Below, one piece after another: positions 27,301 to 35,590 of a stretch of DNA of 64,000 nucleotides. A program made the position numbers and the translations under genes. The notes beneath the pieces are model-generated. The model did no database searches, was not told the origin of the DNA, and saw only the letters and a list, made by a program, of their open reading frames with translations. Numbering within the stretch: position 1 is the first letter of the stretch; the number at the start of each line of letters is the position of its first letter. Source of the DNA: Flavivirga eckloniae (GTDB taxonomy: Bacteria > Bacteroidota > Bacteroidia > Flavobacteriales > Flavobacteriaceae); NCBI RefSeq assembly GCF_002886045.1, contig NZ_CP025791.1, forward strand, positions 2,681,001 to 2,745,000. Reading direction: 5' to 3'.

Positions 27301-27717
27301 CTCCAGCTCCTTTCTAGTGACTACTTTTTCGAAAAGCGCATCTGGATAAGTAACTATTATTGCCGGTTTTTTCTGTGAGTTTATGCGGTTTAAAACCTCT
27401 GCCCGTAACAATACATTCGCATTATCGGTTTCTTCTATTTGGTATGGTCTACGGTAGCTTCCTGGATAGAACAATACATCTTTATCTCCGCAAAGCTGTT
27501 CTAGGTCGTTTAAATAAAATGCCGCTTCTTCTTTATCGTTAAAAACAAGCAAAAATGGTTTGTCTGCTTGTTTAAAAATACTCGAAATTACGAATGAAAA
27601 TGAAGAACCAACAAGTCCTTTTAAATGCAGTTTAGGTTTGTCTTGAGAATGAGTTTGGGCAATAGTTGTCTGCAGATTTTGCATTTGCAAAGTCTGTTCG
27701 TAGGTTTTAGCGATCAT
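24349..27717 (-). CDS. mfd: Mfd, transcription-repair coupling factor
   Basis: About 1120 residues with the full Mfd layout. There is a UvrB-like N-terminal part (FYPGSYRRPYQ, FSVRGGIVDVFSF), and the RNA-polymerase-binding CarD-like domain DYVTHIDHGIGRFGGL near residue 450. The translocase has Walker A CGDVGFGKTEVA, the Walker B motif DEEQKFG and the motif-VI region QMRGRVGRSNKKAFCY. A C-terminal TRCF domain closes it. It releases stalled RNA polymerase and recruits the UvrABC system. The ATG at 27717 is preferred over the GTG at 27729. A -7 element lies at 27754-27761. Confidence 0.95.
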   Translation of the reverse strand: MIAKTYEQTLQMQNLQTTIAQTHSQDKPKLHLKGLVGSSFSFVISSIFKQADKPFLLVFNDKEEAAFYLNDLEQLCGDKDVLFYPGSYRRPYQIEETDNANVLLRAEVLNRINSQKKPAIIVTYPDALFEKVVTRKELERNTLKVGVGDNLSIDFVNEVLFEYQFKRVDFVSEPGEFSVRGGIVDVFSFSHDEPFRIEFFGDEVDSIRTFDVETQLSIDQIKKINIIPNVANKFLEEKRQSFFKYIAQKTVICLKNVDLLFSRIDDFYGKAEEAFKTLSKDIKHAEPNELFCNSQLLKEQLLNFSIIEFGSSTTMSSAKDTSLSIEFNTKPQPSFNKQFNLLIEDLIANHNKGFTNYIACVSEQQAKRFHDIFEDISADKSIDDEVHYKTIVLSLHQGFIDHDNKIVCYTDHQIFERYHKFHLKSGYAKKQAITLKELTNLDIGDYVTHIDHGIGRFGGLQKIDVEGKKQEAIKLVYGERDVLYLSIHSLHKITKFNGKDGKPPKIYKLGSNAWKTLKQKTKARVKHVAFNLIKLYAKRKTEKGYQYNPDSYMQHELEASFIYEDTPDQSTATADIKADMESERPMDRLVCGDVGFGKTEVAIRAAFKAVDNGKQVAVLVPTTILAYQHYRTFRGRLKDFPVTVDYVNRFRTGKEKRETLEGLEKGTVDIIIGTHQLVNKNVKFKDLGLLVVDEEQKFGVAVKEKLKTIKDNVDVLTLTATPIPRTLQFSLMAARDLSVITTPPPNRYPIESHVIRFNEDAIRDAVSYEIERGGQIFFIHNRIENIKEVAGMIQRLVPDAKIGIGHGQLDGKKLEQLMLAFMDGAFDVLVSTTIVESGLDVPNANTIFINNANNFGLSDLHQMRGRVGRSNKKAFCYFITPEYSAMTDDARKRITALEQFTELGSGFNIAMKDLEIRGAGDLLGGEQSGFINEIGFDTYQKILNEAIEELKENEFKDLYNEDEEDKVYVKEVTIDTDFELLFPDNYVNNIAERLNLYTQLNNLKTEEELSIFKSELLDRFGELPEQVTDLLNSVQIKWIATKIGFEKVIMKQGKFIGYFINDQQSSFYQSSNFTKVLKFVQTHPNDCKMKEKQTRNGLRLMLSFDNVKSVEQALKVLKPIVA

Positions 27718-27753
27718 GATTTCACTCACGTAATGTTTTATTTAATAAAATCA

Positions 27754-27761
27754 CAAATATA
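27754..27761 (-). promoter_or_regulatory. -7 promoter element of mfd
   Basis: The minus strand reads TATATTTG, matching TAnnTTTG, 36 bases upstream of the mfd ATG. The rest of the 372-base mfd-terB spacer is AT-rich with no gene or repeat that I can support. Confidence 0.6.
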
Positions 27762-28049
27762 GTGCTTACTCTGTTTTTTATGTTAATTATAAATAAAATT
27801 TACACCTTTTCAAGGTTGTAATTTACTGTTATACACTTGTTAACTCTTAGGAAATAAAGTTTAACCTTTTCTTAAAACGGCGCTCTTCTATATTTTAAAG
27901 CGCTTCCAAGGTCTATCCACAACCACTTCCCGCTTACTAATCACCTAAGAAAATACTTTTTTGCTTATATTTTTCTTGTTCATTTTTATTTGTTAATTTG
28001 GACTGAGTAGAAGCACTTTATATTATTTTCATTTCATATAAAAAATATG

Positions 28050-28057
28050 TAGGTTTG
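28050..28057 (+). promoter_or_regulatory. -7 promoter element of the TerB-like gene
   Basis: TAGGTTTG matches TAnnTTTG, 32 bases upstream of the ATG at 28090. Confidence 0.65.
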
Positions 28058-28089
28058 CACGACTTTAAAAACAAAAAATAATAAAAAAT

Positions 28090-28521
28090 ATGTCGTTTTC
28101 GAATTTATTTGATAGTGGATTTAAGAAGCGTAATGAAAGTCATTTCGCAGCTATTGTTCGTGTTGCCATGGAGGATGGTATCATCACCAATGAGGAACAA
28201 GCATTTTTAGATAGATTGGCACACAATTTAGATATTAGTGAAGGAAATTATAAATCAATTTTAAAAGATTATAAATCGCACCCAATTAATCCTCCTGTAT
28301 CTTACGACATGCGTTTGGAGCGTTTGTATGATTTAGTAAGAATGGTACATGTTGATACTATTAATGGTGATTCTGAAAACACTTTACTTAAAAAATTAGG
28401 AATAGGACTTGGGTTTCATTCTGAAAATGTAAAATATATTATAGATAAAGCACTTACACTAGTAGATAATGGTGCCGATCTGGATACATTTATTGACGAG
28501 ATAAAACATATGAATCAATAA
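28090..28521 (+). CDS. TerB-like protein
   Basis: A 143-residue all-helical protein of the TerB family, with the metal-loop-like VAMEDGIITNEEQAFLDRLA at residues 24-43 and a second DTINGDSENTLLKKLG segment. TerB-like proteins bind divalent metal and are often linked to tellurite or phage-stress systems. No other ter genes are nearby, and single TerB genes like this are common in flavobacteria. It has its own promoter and a terminator. Confidence 0.8.
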   Translation: MSFSNLFDSGFKKRNESHFAAIVRVAMEDGIITNEEQAFLDRLAHNLDISEGNYKSILKDYKSHPINPPVSYDMRLERLYDLVRMVHVDTINGDSENTLLKKLGIGLGFHSENVKYIIDKALTLVDNGADLDTFIDEIKHMNQ

Positions 28522-28544
28522 AAAGATTCAACTTCATAAAATAT

Positions 28545-28591
28545 AAAAGCGCCTACACTTCGACTTTGCTCTGTGATTAGGCGCTTTTTTT
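28545..28591 (+). terminator. Intrinsic terminator after the TerB-like gene
   Basis: AAAAGCGCCTA (28545-28555) pairs with TAGGCGCTTTT (28578-28588), followed by further Ts, 24 bases after the stop codon. It may also serve the convergent lipoprotein gene. Confidence 0.8.
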
Positions 28592-28641
28592 GTGGAAAAT
28601 AGAATAAATATTATTCGATATATCTAAACTTTGTACACCGT

Positions 28642-29217
28642 TTAATTTTTCAGAATGATAAACCAATCCCAGTCTGCCGGGTCACCCACTCCTACACTTG
28701 GTGTGTATAAAAACAGGTTGATCTTACCTTCTGGATTTGAGTTACGGTAATTTGAAACGACCTTTAAATTATCAATAGAATTCCAAATATCCGTGTAATT
28801 AATCGTTTCTGGGTAATGGGCGTTTTCATCGTACATTACTTTTGCGAATTCACTAGTATCTGGCAATGGCAAATTTTCGTCTATCGTTTGAAAAGCATTT
28901 GGAGAACTAACACTCTCTGGATAAGACATCTCTCCAAGTCCCATCCAATGGATTGTTCCATCGAAAAGCTTTTTCTCAAATTCTTTATAATATAGTTGAA
29001 CACTGCCAAAATCTCCGGGACTCTCGTAAGTTGTAGAAATAGTAAAGTCTGGGGACTTGGAAAATTCCAGCTCTTTTCCTCCTTCGAATTTGTTTGTTAA
29101 AAAATCAACTTTCAACAAAACAACCTTGTTTTCATTATCTCCTGGAATAGGGTTATCGTCTTCTTTGTCGCACGATAACATTAAACTCGCTAAAGCGAAT
29201 AATAATACTTTTTTCAT
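28642..29217 (-). CDS. Hypothetical lipoprotein, 191 residues
   Basis: From the ATG at 29217 the leader KKVLLFALASLMLSC gives a lipoprotein with an acidic DKEDDNPIPGDNEN linker. The mature part appears beta-rich (VVLLKVDFLTNKFEGGKEL, FTISTTYESPGDFGSVQLYY). No domain is recognised. An upstream ATG at 29244 would add residues in front of the signal peptide and is less likely. Convergent with the TerB-like gene. Confidence 0.7.
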   Translation of the reverse strand: MKKVLLFALASLMLSCDKEDDNPIPGDNENKVVLLKVDFLTNKFEGGKELEFSKSPDFTISTTYESPGDFGSVQLYYKEFEKKLFDGTIHWMGLGEMSYPESVSSPNAFQTIDENLPLPDTSEFAKVMYDENAHYPETINYTDIWNSIDNLKVVSNYRNSNPEGKINLFLYTPSVGVGDPADWDWFIILKN

Positions 29218-29392
29218 AACATTTTTAATTTTTTTATTTATCATTAAGATGCATCAAATCTTATTTGGTTGCCTCTATAATACTTAAAAAATTATTTTAA
29301 TGTTATTGTAATCGGTCGTTTAAACTATAAATCCTTGCATTGTTTATTTGAAGTGAGGTCTTAACTTAGATACCTTAAAACATTTAAAATAA

Positions 29393-30430
29393 TTAAGTAA
29401 GATGTTTTAAAATATCATTTATTGAGAATTTAGCTTGACAAACATACTGGTCTGATGCTCCATAATAAATAATGATTTCGTCATCTTTTACTATATGCCC
29501 GTTGGTGAATACAACATTCCCCAAAAAACCTTCCTTTTCGTATAGCTCCAATGGTTCCATTATGGGTTCTTCGGATCGAGCAATTACTATACTAGGGTCG
29601 TTTAGATCTAACAACAATGCCCCCAAACAATAGCGATTTGTTTCGGTTGCACCATGATAAATTTCCAACCAGCCATGCGGCGTTTTAATTGGGCTTGCTC
29701 CTGCTCCTAATCTTTTACTATCAAATTTTCCCTGTCTGGTTTTTGCAATACACTTGTGGTTTCCCCAGTGTAATCCGTCTGGCGATTCTGCCAGCCATAA
29801 GTAATTACCTCCTATTTCTGGACTACTTGGACGGTGTAGCGCATAATATTTCCCATGTATTTTCGATGTGAACAGGGCACAGTCTTTATTATGGGGTGGT
29901 AAGATAAGCCCATGTCTTTTAAAATCTGTCCAATTAGTGGTTGTTTGAAGCCCTACGCTAACTCCATGGCTAGAAACTGCGGTATAGCTTAAATAGTAAG
30001 TGTTTTCTATTTGGGACACCCTGCAATCTTCAATACCATAGCTTTCATACTTCCCTGCTCCAAAAAGATTCCCAGACTCATGGAATGTGCTACCGTCTTC
30101 GCTATAAAACAGCCTTAAGTGTGAAATCGTGGTTAAATAATCTGTCCCATTATAATTTATTACACGAGGGTCTTCCTTATTTAATTTAAGATCGTTGCTT
30201 TTAAATTTTAGCATTTTCAATCCTCCTTCTTCATTGTAAATAGGAACCGTTACTTCTCCAGTATTTTGTACAGTTCTTTCCGCTACTCTTACTAATAACC
30301 AAATTTTGTTATTAAAAATAAAAACTCCGGGGTTTAATACACATTCAACAACCATCTCTGCTGAACTGGGACTTACATTTTCTGGAGATAAAATTGGGTT
30401 ATTGGAATGTCTTATAGCTAGATCTTTCAT
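29393..30430 (-). CDS. GH130-family glycosidase/phosphorylase
   Basis: A 345-residue five-bladed propeller enzyme of the GH130 type. Typical phrases are NNPILSPENV at the N-terminus, NPGVFIFNNKIWLLVRV, the catalytic region SYGIEDCRVS, KDCALFTSKIHGKYYALHRPS, GAGASPIKTPHGWLEIYHGA and YGASDQYVCQAKFS near the end. GH130 members phosphorolyse or hydrolyse beta-mannosides; the exact linkage cannot be told here. It is a cytoplasmic protein with no signal peptide. It stands alone, about 6 kb from the PUL. Confidence 0.88.
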   Translation of the reverse strand: MKDLAIRHSNNPILSPENVSPSSAEMVVECVLNPGVFIFNNKIWLLVRVAERTVQNTGEVTVPIYNEEGGLKMLKFKSNDLKLNKEDPRVINYNGTDYLTTISHLRLFYSEDGSTFHESGNLFGAGKYESYGIEDCRVSQIENTYYLSYTAVSSHGVSVGLQTTTNWTDFKRHGLILPPHNKDCALFTSKIHGKYYALHRPSSPEIGGNYLWLAESPDGLHWGNHKCIAKTRQGKFDSKRLGAGASPIKTPHGWLEIYHGATETNRYCLGALLLDLNDPSIVIARSEEPIMEPLELYEKEGFLGNVVFTNGHIVKDDEIIIYYGASDQYVCQAKFSINDILKHLT

Positions 30431-30510
30431 GTTTGATATTTACTAAGACTTGATGTCGAAAATTACAACTTAAGTGTTCAGGGTTTAGAATTCAAATTCT
30501 TCCTGTGTAA

Positions 30511-30951
30511 TTATTGGTTTTCGACGAATTCTTTAAATTGTATCATCCATTTTTGGGCTGGCTTTTTATACATACTTGGAAATAAAATCGCCATCATTTT
30601 TGGCATAAACCAATTTATTCGAGTATACTCAAATTCGTACTCATACCTCGTGCGATTATCATCTAATACTATAAATTCACATTTCATTGTATTGTCCATG
30701 TGCTTATGATGATAGTTTGATTCAAACAAATCTGGTAATTGATTATTCGTTATGGCTTCGGTTAATTCCATATCTCGTTTTCCTTGTCTATAGTACATCT
30801 TAGACACAGCTCCTTTCTCACCTTGTACTCCGCTTACCAGTTCTTTTTTAACAAATCCATCTTGATACTCCCCAAGATATTTTGGATCGGCAAAGTATTT
30901 TACAACTTCATCTCTCGATTTATCAATTTCTATTGCCCCTTTTATTTTCAT
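30511..30951 (-). CDS. SRPBCC-family protein
   Basis: A 146-residue START/Bet v1-like protein: KIKGAIEIDKSRDEVVKYFADP at the start, a central beta sheet with TRYEYEFEYTRINW, and a long C-terminal helix KKPAQKWMIQFKEFVENQ. Such proteins bind hydrophobic ligands in an internal cavity. No ligand can be inferred. A -7 element lies at 31019-31026. Confidence 0.78.
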   Translation of the reverse strand: MKIKGAIEIDKSRDEVVKYFADPKYLGEYQDGFVKKELVSGVQGEKGAVSKMYYRQGKRDMELTEAITNNQLPDLFESNYHHKHMDNTMKCEFIVLDDNRTRYEYEFEYTRINWFMPKMMAILFPSMYKKPAQKWMIQFKEFVENQ

Positions 30952-31018
30952 GATTACTTATTTTGAATTACTCACAATAATTGTAAAGACATAGGTTAAG
31001 GTGTTTTTCGGAGTATCC

Positions 31019-31026
31019 CAAATATA
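31019..31026 (-). promoter_or_regulatory. -7 promoter element of the SRPBCC gene
   Basis: The minus strand reads TATATTTG, matching TAnnTTTG, 67 bases upstream of the start codon. Confidence 0.5.
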
Positions 31027-31197
31027 AGAAATACCACACGATTTAAAGTGTGTAACTTCGTGTCAATTAAAATGCTAAGAATAAAAAAATGTATTTAATA
31101 AAACGGATAGAGGTTTTTATGTTATGATCAGCTTGAAAAGTTAAAAACTCTGTGTAATCACTATCAGCTACAAACTGGTAGCAAAAACCAAATTAGC

Positions 31198-31593
31198 TTA
31201 TCTGTTCTCAATATCATTAATATGATGCTCTAAAGCTTTTACTGAAATTTGAATTTCCCAAATTAAAAAAGCCAAAGAAAATATTAATAAAATAAGAGCT
31301 AAACCAAATACCCAAACCGCAATAGTATGTTGTTGTATGTAAATTAAAAACATGGTAAGTACACAAAATAACAAACTGGTAATCCCAAAAATTTGCATAG
31401 AGCGGGTTAAATATAAGCGGTGTTTTATATTTTTTATTTGAGCCATTAAAACGGAATCCTTTTCCTTTTGATACTTATCGTGCAAGTTTCGTATTATAGC
31501 TGCATAAGCCAAAAATCTATTGGTGTAAGCCAGCATAATTAAAGATATTGCCGAAAATAATAGAGCAGGAGTTGTTAAGGTTAGTTCATCCAT
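31198..31593 (-). CDS. DUF2721 membrane protein
   Basis: A 131-residue membrane protein with three hydrophobic segments (about residues 8-28, 68-88 and 90-113) separated by a charged loop containing IRNLHDKYQKEKDS and IKNIKHRLYLTRSMQ. This matches the DUF2721 family. No function is known. It lies apart from its neighbours by 246 and 83 bases. Confidence 0.78.
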   Translation of the reverse strand: MDELTLTTPALLFSAISLIMLAYTNRFLAYAAIIRNLHDKYQKEKDSVLMAQIKNIKHRLYLTRSMQIFGITSLLFCVLTMFLIYIQQHTIAVWVFGLALILLIFSLAFLIWEIQISVKALEHHINDIENR

Positions 31594-31676
31594 GATTAAT
31601 ACGTTTTGTACAAAAAACTAAATTATTAATTCCATTTTATAATCGAGTGTTTTTAACTCTGGATTTAGAAGTTTTT

Positions 31677-32300
31677 TTATTCTTCAATTATTACATCTCC
31701 ATCTCTTAAAGCTTTAAAAAGCCATTTGTTATCTATACATCTTTGAATTTCCTTGCCTATTGCTTCCGACTCAAAATGATCAGAATCATAATGAGGCATA
31801 AATGAGTAATTATAAATTCCTAATCCCTCATAAATTGGTTTGTCGATTTCTTCGTAGGGAAAATTATTAGGGTCGTCTACATTTTCAATTGATTTTAAAG
31901 AATCTGAGAGAATACAAATTCCAGCACTATATCCTCCATAAAGAAAATCAGTCTTATTTTTTAATTCTTTAAATATCTCATCGAATCCACTTAATTTCAT
32001 CGCCATCCTTAGTACAAAGGTATTTCCTCCACTAACCCATAATGCTCCCAAGGAATTGAGTTTATTTCTTAGGTCATCTTTTTTATGAAAATACATTTTC
32101 AAATCTAAAGGTTCAGCTTTGAATCCAATCCCATTCAGAAATTCAATTTCTTCATTTTGATGTTTGTTCGCTCTTTCAAGGTCTGAGCCAACCCAATCTC
32201 TCGAATTATTTATATGACCGATTCTATTATTATCAGGAATTAGTTTTTTTAATTCTTCAATTTTATTTCCGAATTTGTATGACGATAAGTAGTATTTCAT
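31677..32300 (-). CDS. Peptidase S51 (peptidase E-like) protein
   Basis: A 207-residue class I glutamine-amidotransferase-like fold with the S51 motif YGGYSAGICIL, where the Ser is the nucleophile (about residue 125). A preceding ALWVSGGNTFVL holds the structural Gly-Gly-Asn-Thr, and FMPHYDSDHFES holds the His. Dipeptidase E members remove N-terminal Asp from dipeptides; cyanophycinases are related. It is a single small gene flanked by spacers with TAACAAACG-type ends. Confidence 0.8.
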   Translation of the reverse strand: MKYYLSSYKFGNKIEELKKLIPDNNRIGHINNSRDWVGSDLERANKHQNEEIEFLNGIGFKAEPLDLKMYFHKKDDLRNKLNSLGALWVSGGNTFVLRMAMKLSGFDEIFKELKNKTDFLYGGYSAGICILSDSLKSIENVDDPNNFPYEEIDKPIYEGLGIYNYSFMPHYDSDHFESEAIGKEIQRCIDNKWLFKALRDGDVIIEE

Positions 32301-32440
32301 TTCTTTTATGGTAGCTGACAGTCTTGTGTGTGAAATGTAACATACAAAAAGATGCTAACTTTTCGGATTCACACAGAGTCAAATTAAAAATTTGGTATTT
32401 ACTAAATATGCTTTATACACGTCTTTGTAACAAACGATTT

Positions 32441-32995
32441 TTATAATCCGATATCCTCATAGTCCCAAGAATCAATTTGATTCTTCTTTTTCGTTTGATA
32501 GAAAACTCCAAAGTCGTTTCCAATAACCCAATCAGTATCTGGAACATTTAAGGAACCTTTAAAAAAGAGTCGATTTGAACGAATTCCATCATATTCAATT
32601 TCTGTAAGTACACATAATTTATAAAACTCTGTATTAAGGCTGTCTTTAAAGGCTTTTTTTGTCAATTTTCTATTTAGTATTGTGTCTTTTTGTTTGGTTA
32701 GTATTATTTGAGATACATAATCGTGATAAATCCCTTTGTAATTTCCATTTACAGCTACAATTGAACTATCATTTAATGAGTAAGTTTTCAATTCAAGTTG
32801 ATGTAAATCATTCCCAATTCTCACTTCTTGATTGTTTCTAATTGTGTCAAAATCAGTTTGCCAATAAACAACTGTTGTATCTGGCGTTTTTATATCTGTT
32901 TTGGATTCTGGTTTAGATTCTTTTTTATTGGATTTTTTTTGATCGCAACTCAATAAAATTGAAAGTGTAAATATTAAAATCAGAAGTTTTTTCAT
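32441..32995 (-). CDS. Hypothetical lipoprotein, 184 residues
   Basis: From the ATG at 32995 the leader KKLLILIFTLSILLSC is followed by the lysine-rich linker DQKKSNKKESKPES. The mature part is beta-rich with WQTDFDTIRNNQEVRIGNDLHQLELKTY and DYVSQIILTKQKDTILNRKLTKKAF. A longer ORF starts at 33040 but places extra residues in front of the signal peptide. I do not recognise a family. Confidence 0.7.
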   Translation of the reverse strand: MKKLLILIFTLSILLSCDQKKSNKKESKPESKTDIKTPDTTVVYWQTDFDTIRNNQEVRIGNDLHQLELKTYSLNDSSIVAVNGNYKGIYHDYVSQIILTKQKDTILNRKLTKKAFKDSLNTEFYKLCVLTEIEYDGIRSNRLFFKGSLNVPDTDWVIGNDFGVFYQTKKKNQIDSWDYEDIGL

Positions 32996-33066
32996 TTCTT
33001 TTTTCAACTGTTTGGTGACTTTGAATATAACAAACGTCACTTGCCTAAAGGACAGCTATGTTTTGT

Positions 33067-33633
33067 TTATAGTGTTAGTATTTTTACTTTTTCAATTTTT
33101 TCCTCAATTTGGACAACTCTTTCATTCCAATATATTTGGGCATTTCGAGCATCATATTTAGGTTTCTTTTTTGAACCTTTTTTCATTTCTTTTGGAATAC
33201 GATAGAGAAAGGTTGCATTTTGATATTCATCTTTAGCAATATCACATTGTATTTCTGGATCTTTTTTTCTTTGCGCCCAAAAGTGTTGATGTTCTAAATA
33301 ATGTTCTTTTATTTTTTCGAAATAATTAATTAAAGCTTTTGAGTCGTTTGGTATATAACCAGGTCCACTGCAACCACAAGAATGAAACGTAATTCCAACT
33401 TTATATAATGTGGATATATGATTCCACGCTTTTATATCTGTTTTCTTGGGAGATTCAAAATCCAATCCCATATTAGCCATTAAACTACTGCATTCTGGGC
33501 ATTTCGCTGGTGATTCTTTTTCATCCTTACTTTGTCCTCCATTAATATCACTCAGCAACCTTCTTTTAAATGTTTTTCTACAATTAAAACAGGCATAATG
33601 AGATTTATAAGTTGTCATTGCGTATCGACACAT
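33067..33633 (-). CDS. Zinc-ribbon protein of unknown function
   Basis: A 188-residue protein that starts with YKSHYACFNCRKTFKRR and continues to CPEC. The two CxxC pairs (Cys15/18 and about Cys44/47) should bind zinc. A second Cys pair appears in FHSCGCSGPGYIPND. The C-terminal half is basic and probably helical (KKGSKKKPKYDARNAQIYW). Related short zinc-ribbon proteins occur in flavobacteria, with no known role. The ATG at 33618 (MTTYK) is an alternative start. Confidence 0.65.
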   Translation of the reverse strand: MCRYAMTTYKSHYACFNCRKTFKRRLLSDINGGQSKDEKESPAKCPECSSLMANMGLDFESPKKTDIKAWNHISTLYKVGITFHSCGCSGPGYIPNDSKALINYFEKIKEHYLEHQHFWAQRKKDPEIQCDIAKDEYQNATFLYRIPKEMKKGSKKKPKYDARNAQIYWNERVVQIEEKIEKVKILTL

Positions 33634-33684
33634 AGCTCAAATTTATTATTATGATACCCTTTCTGATAAATTAATGCCTATCAA

Positions 33685-34515
33685 CTACTTATTTATAATG
33701 AAATTAGCATAATAGATACCTTGGTGATTCATAAAAGTATCATCTTTTATATTCAGGTCTAATCTTCCTCCTTCAAAATTCGTTGCGGGCAATCCTAATT
33801 CTTGATAAATACATGCCGTAGCTGCAAAGTCCCATATACTTCCCCCACCGTTTTCTTTTTTAGGAAGCTTTAGCATACATGCCGGACCATTTTCCAGCAC
33901 AAGAATGCCATTTAATACTGCACCCGAACCAGCAATTTCTTTTACCCCATTTAAACCCAATCGCTCTACATTTTCATTTAATAATCTTTCTATTTCGGCT
34001 GCTTGGTGTGTATCCTTTAATTTCCGATCTGTTACGTAGGTTAAATGATTATTCGTGTGTTTAATTTCCCAAGGGCTATAATTCTTATAGGCTCCATTCC
34101 CTTTGATGGCATAGTACAATGTATTTGTGTTAGGATCAAACACAACTCCAATATATGGTGTCCCATCTTTTGCAATTAAGGCTATAGATACAGAAAACCC
34201 TGGTTGTTTATTAATAAAAGCAAGCGTTCCGTCCATCGGGTCAATGCACCAAAAAAAATCTTCATAGAATCGACTACGATCATCTTCAGTCTCTTCTGAT
34301 AAAAGTGCTAAATTAAACGCTTTACAGGTGGGAAGTAGATGAGAAAGAATTGCTTTTTCACATGCTCTGTCTACTTCGGTTACGACTTGTGAGGCATAGC
34401 TTGTCCCTGCTTTCTTCTTCTCTACCGGAACATCATCACTCATATACTGCTGAATAATTTTTCCTGCTGAAAGGGCTGCTTTGATCGCTATATTATTAAG
34501 TTGTAACAGATCCAT
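33685..34515 (-). CDS. Inositol-monophosphatase-family phosphatase (CysQ-like)
   Basis: A 276-residue Mg2+-dependent phosphatase. It has the family motifs CIDPMDGTLAFI (residues about 88-99) and SIWDFAATACI near residue 230, with the metal-binding Glu in LLSEETEDD. These occur in inositol monophosphatases and in 3'(2'),5'-bisphosphate nucleotidases. The gene lies two bases after the phosphotransferase gene, so both are in one transcript; a joint role in phosphoryl metabolism of a small alcohol or sugar is possible. Confidence 0.82.
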   Translation of the reverse strand: MDLLQLNNIAIKAALSAGKIIQQYMSDDVPVEKKKAGTSYASQVVTEVDRACEKAILSHLLPTCKAFNLALLSEETEDDRSRFYEDFFWCIDPMDGTLAFINKQPGFSVSIALIAKDGTPYIGVVFDPNTNTLYYAIKGNGAYKNYSPWEIKHTNNHLTYVTDRKLKDTHQAAEIERLLNENVERLGLNGVKEIAGSGAVLNGILVLENGPACMLKLPKKENGGGSIWDFAATACIYQELGLPATNFEGGRLDLNIKDDTFMNHQGIYYANFIINK

Positions 34516-34517
34516 TT

Positions 34518-35465
34518 TTATAAACTATTAATCACTTCTGCTGTAATACGTTCACTATAACTATTAATCTTCCAGTGATCTGGACTCCATCCTTTTATAA
34601 AGCGATGAAAGTCCGCCCAAGCTACTCTATATAAAGACCGCCATTCGGTTTCTAGCGCCTCATTTCTTTCCTTAAGCTCACTTTGTAAACATGTGAAATA
34701 AGTATCTAAAATTTGTGCTTCTAAACGTTCACATTCCTTTTCGTTAAGACAACTTCCTATAAAGTACGCCACATCTTTCATTCCGCACCCACCACCTACA
34801 TACTGAAAATCTACTCCAGCAACTTGTCCATCTTGAGCAAAACAGAAGTTTGCGAGTTTTGCATCCCCGTGAACAAACGTTTTGTACTTACATGTATTCA
34901 GTTTTTCATTAATAGTAGAAGCTGCCTCCCTCAACCTTTGATCTTCCAATACTGCTAATTCATGAGGTCTAGTCTCTAAATGCCAATAGGTTCCTACTTC
35001 CCAAAGCCCATCTGGAGCTTTTCCCAGATAACTTGCGTGAAATTGTGCCAACCATGCCAAACAGGAAGATATCTCTTCCCATGTAACAGTACCTTTGCGT
35101 AAGGAATAGCCTGCTTCATCCAAATCCTCCAGCACCATCATCACCTCATCATCTTGCCTATCAATGGCCAAGCATTGTGGCAGACGAGCAGTACTGTTTT
35201 TACTATATGTGTCATACCATGTTGTTTCCACTTTATATGACTTCACCTTTCGTTGATGACCGATATCTGTATTCCATCCTCGAGGGTGATTTTTATACGC
35301 AGGCAACTGAACATGCTTTACCACTACACTTTCAATAGAAGCATTCTTCAATCCAACTCTCATGATTTTTCCGTACCCACTCCACAATTCCTGAATCATC
35401 TCTTTTTCAATTAATGAAGAAGCTCCTGTTTTCTGCAGAATGATCGATTTAAAATATTCATTCAT
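34518..35465 (-). CDS. Aminoglycoside-phosphotransferase-like kinase
   Basis: A 315-residue kinase-fold protein with the Brenner motif [12 protein letters not shown] (about residues 200-211) and the metal-binding [19 protein letters not shown]. This is closest to the phosphotransferase group that includes ecdysteroid-kinase-like and DUF1679 proteins. The substrate is unknown. It is the upstream member of a two-gene transcript with the phosphatase 34515 (gap of two bases), suggesting paired phosphorylation and dephosphorylation. Confidence 0.75.
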   Translation of the reverse strand: MNEYFKSIILQKTGASSLIEKEMIQELWSGYGKIMRVGLKNASIESVVVKHVQLPAYKNHPRGWNTDIGHQRKVKSYKVETTWYDTYSKNSTARLPQCLAIDRQDDEVMMVLEDLDEAGYSLRKGTVTWEEISSCLAWLAQFHASYLGKAPDGLWEVGTYWHLETRPHELAVLEDQRLREAASTINEKLNTCKYKTFVHGDAKLANFCFAQDGQVAGVDFQYVGGGCGMKDVAYFIGSCLNEKECERLEAQILDTYFTCLQSELKERNEALETEWRSLYRVAWADFHRFIKGWSPDHWKINSYSERITAEVINSL

Positions 35466-35590
35466 AAGGCATCAAAGATAACAAATTGTTATAGGGAGTT
35501 AGGTTCGTAATTTTTCTAAAGTAACTATAGCATGTTACTTAGTTTACTGATAATATAATTGTTCGTTAAGGGGTAATGGTTTACGCTAAA

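Noticed and set aside
24905-27542. Several 60-82 residue plus-strand frames inside mfd
   Set aside because: All are antisense shadows of a full-length Mfd frame with all motifs present.
28642-29244. Start of the lipoprotein at 29244
   Set aside because: This start would leave nine residues before the signal peptide; the ATG at 29217 gives a standard leader.
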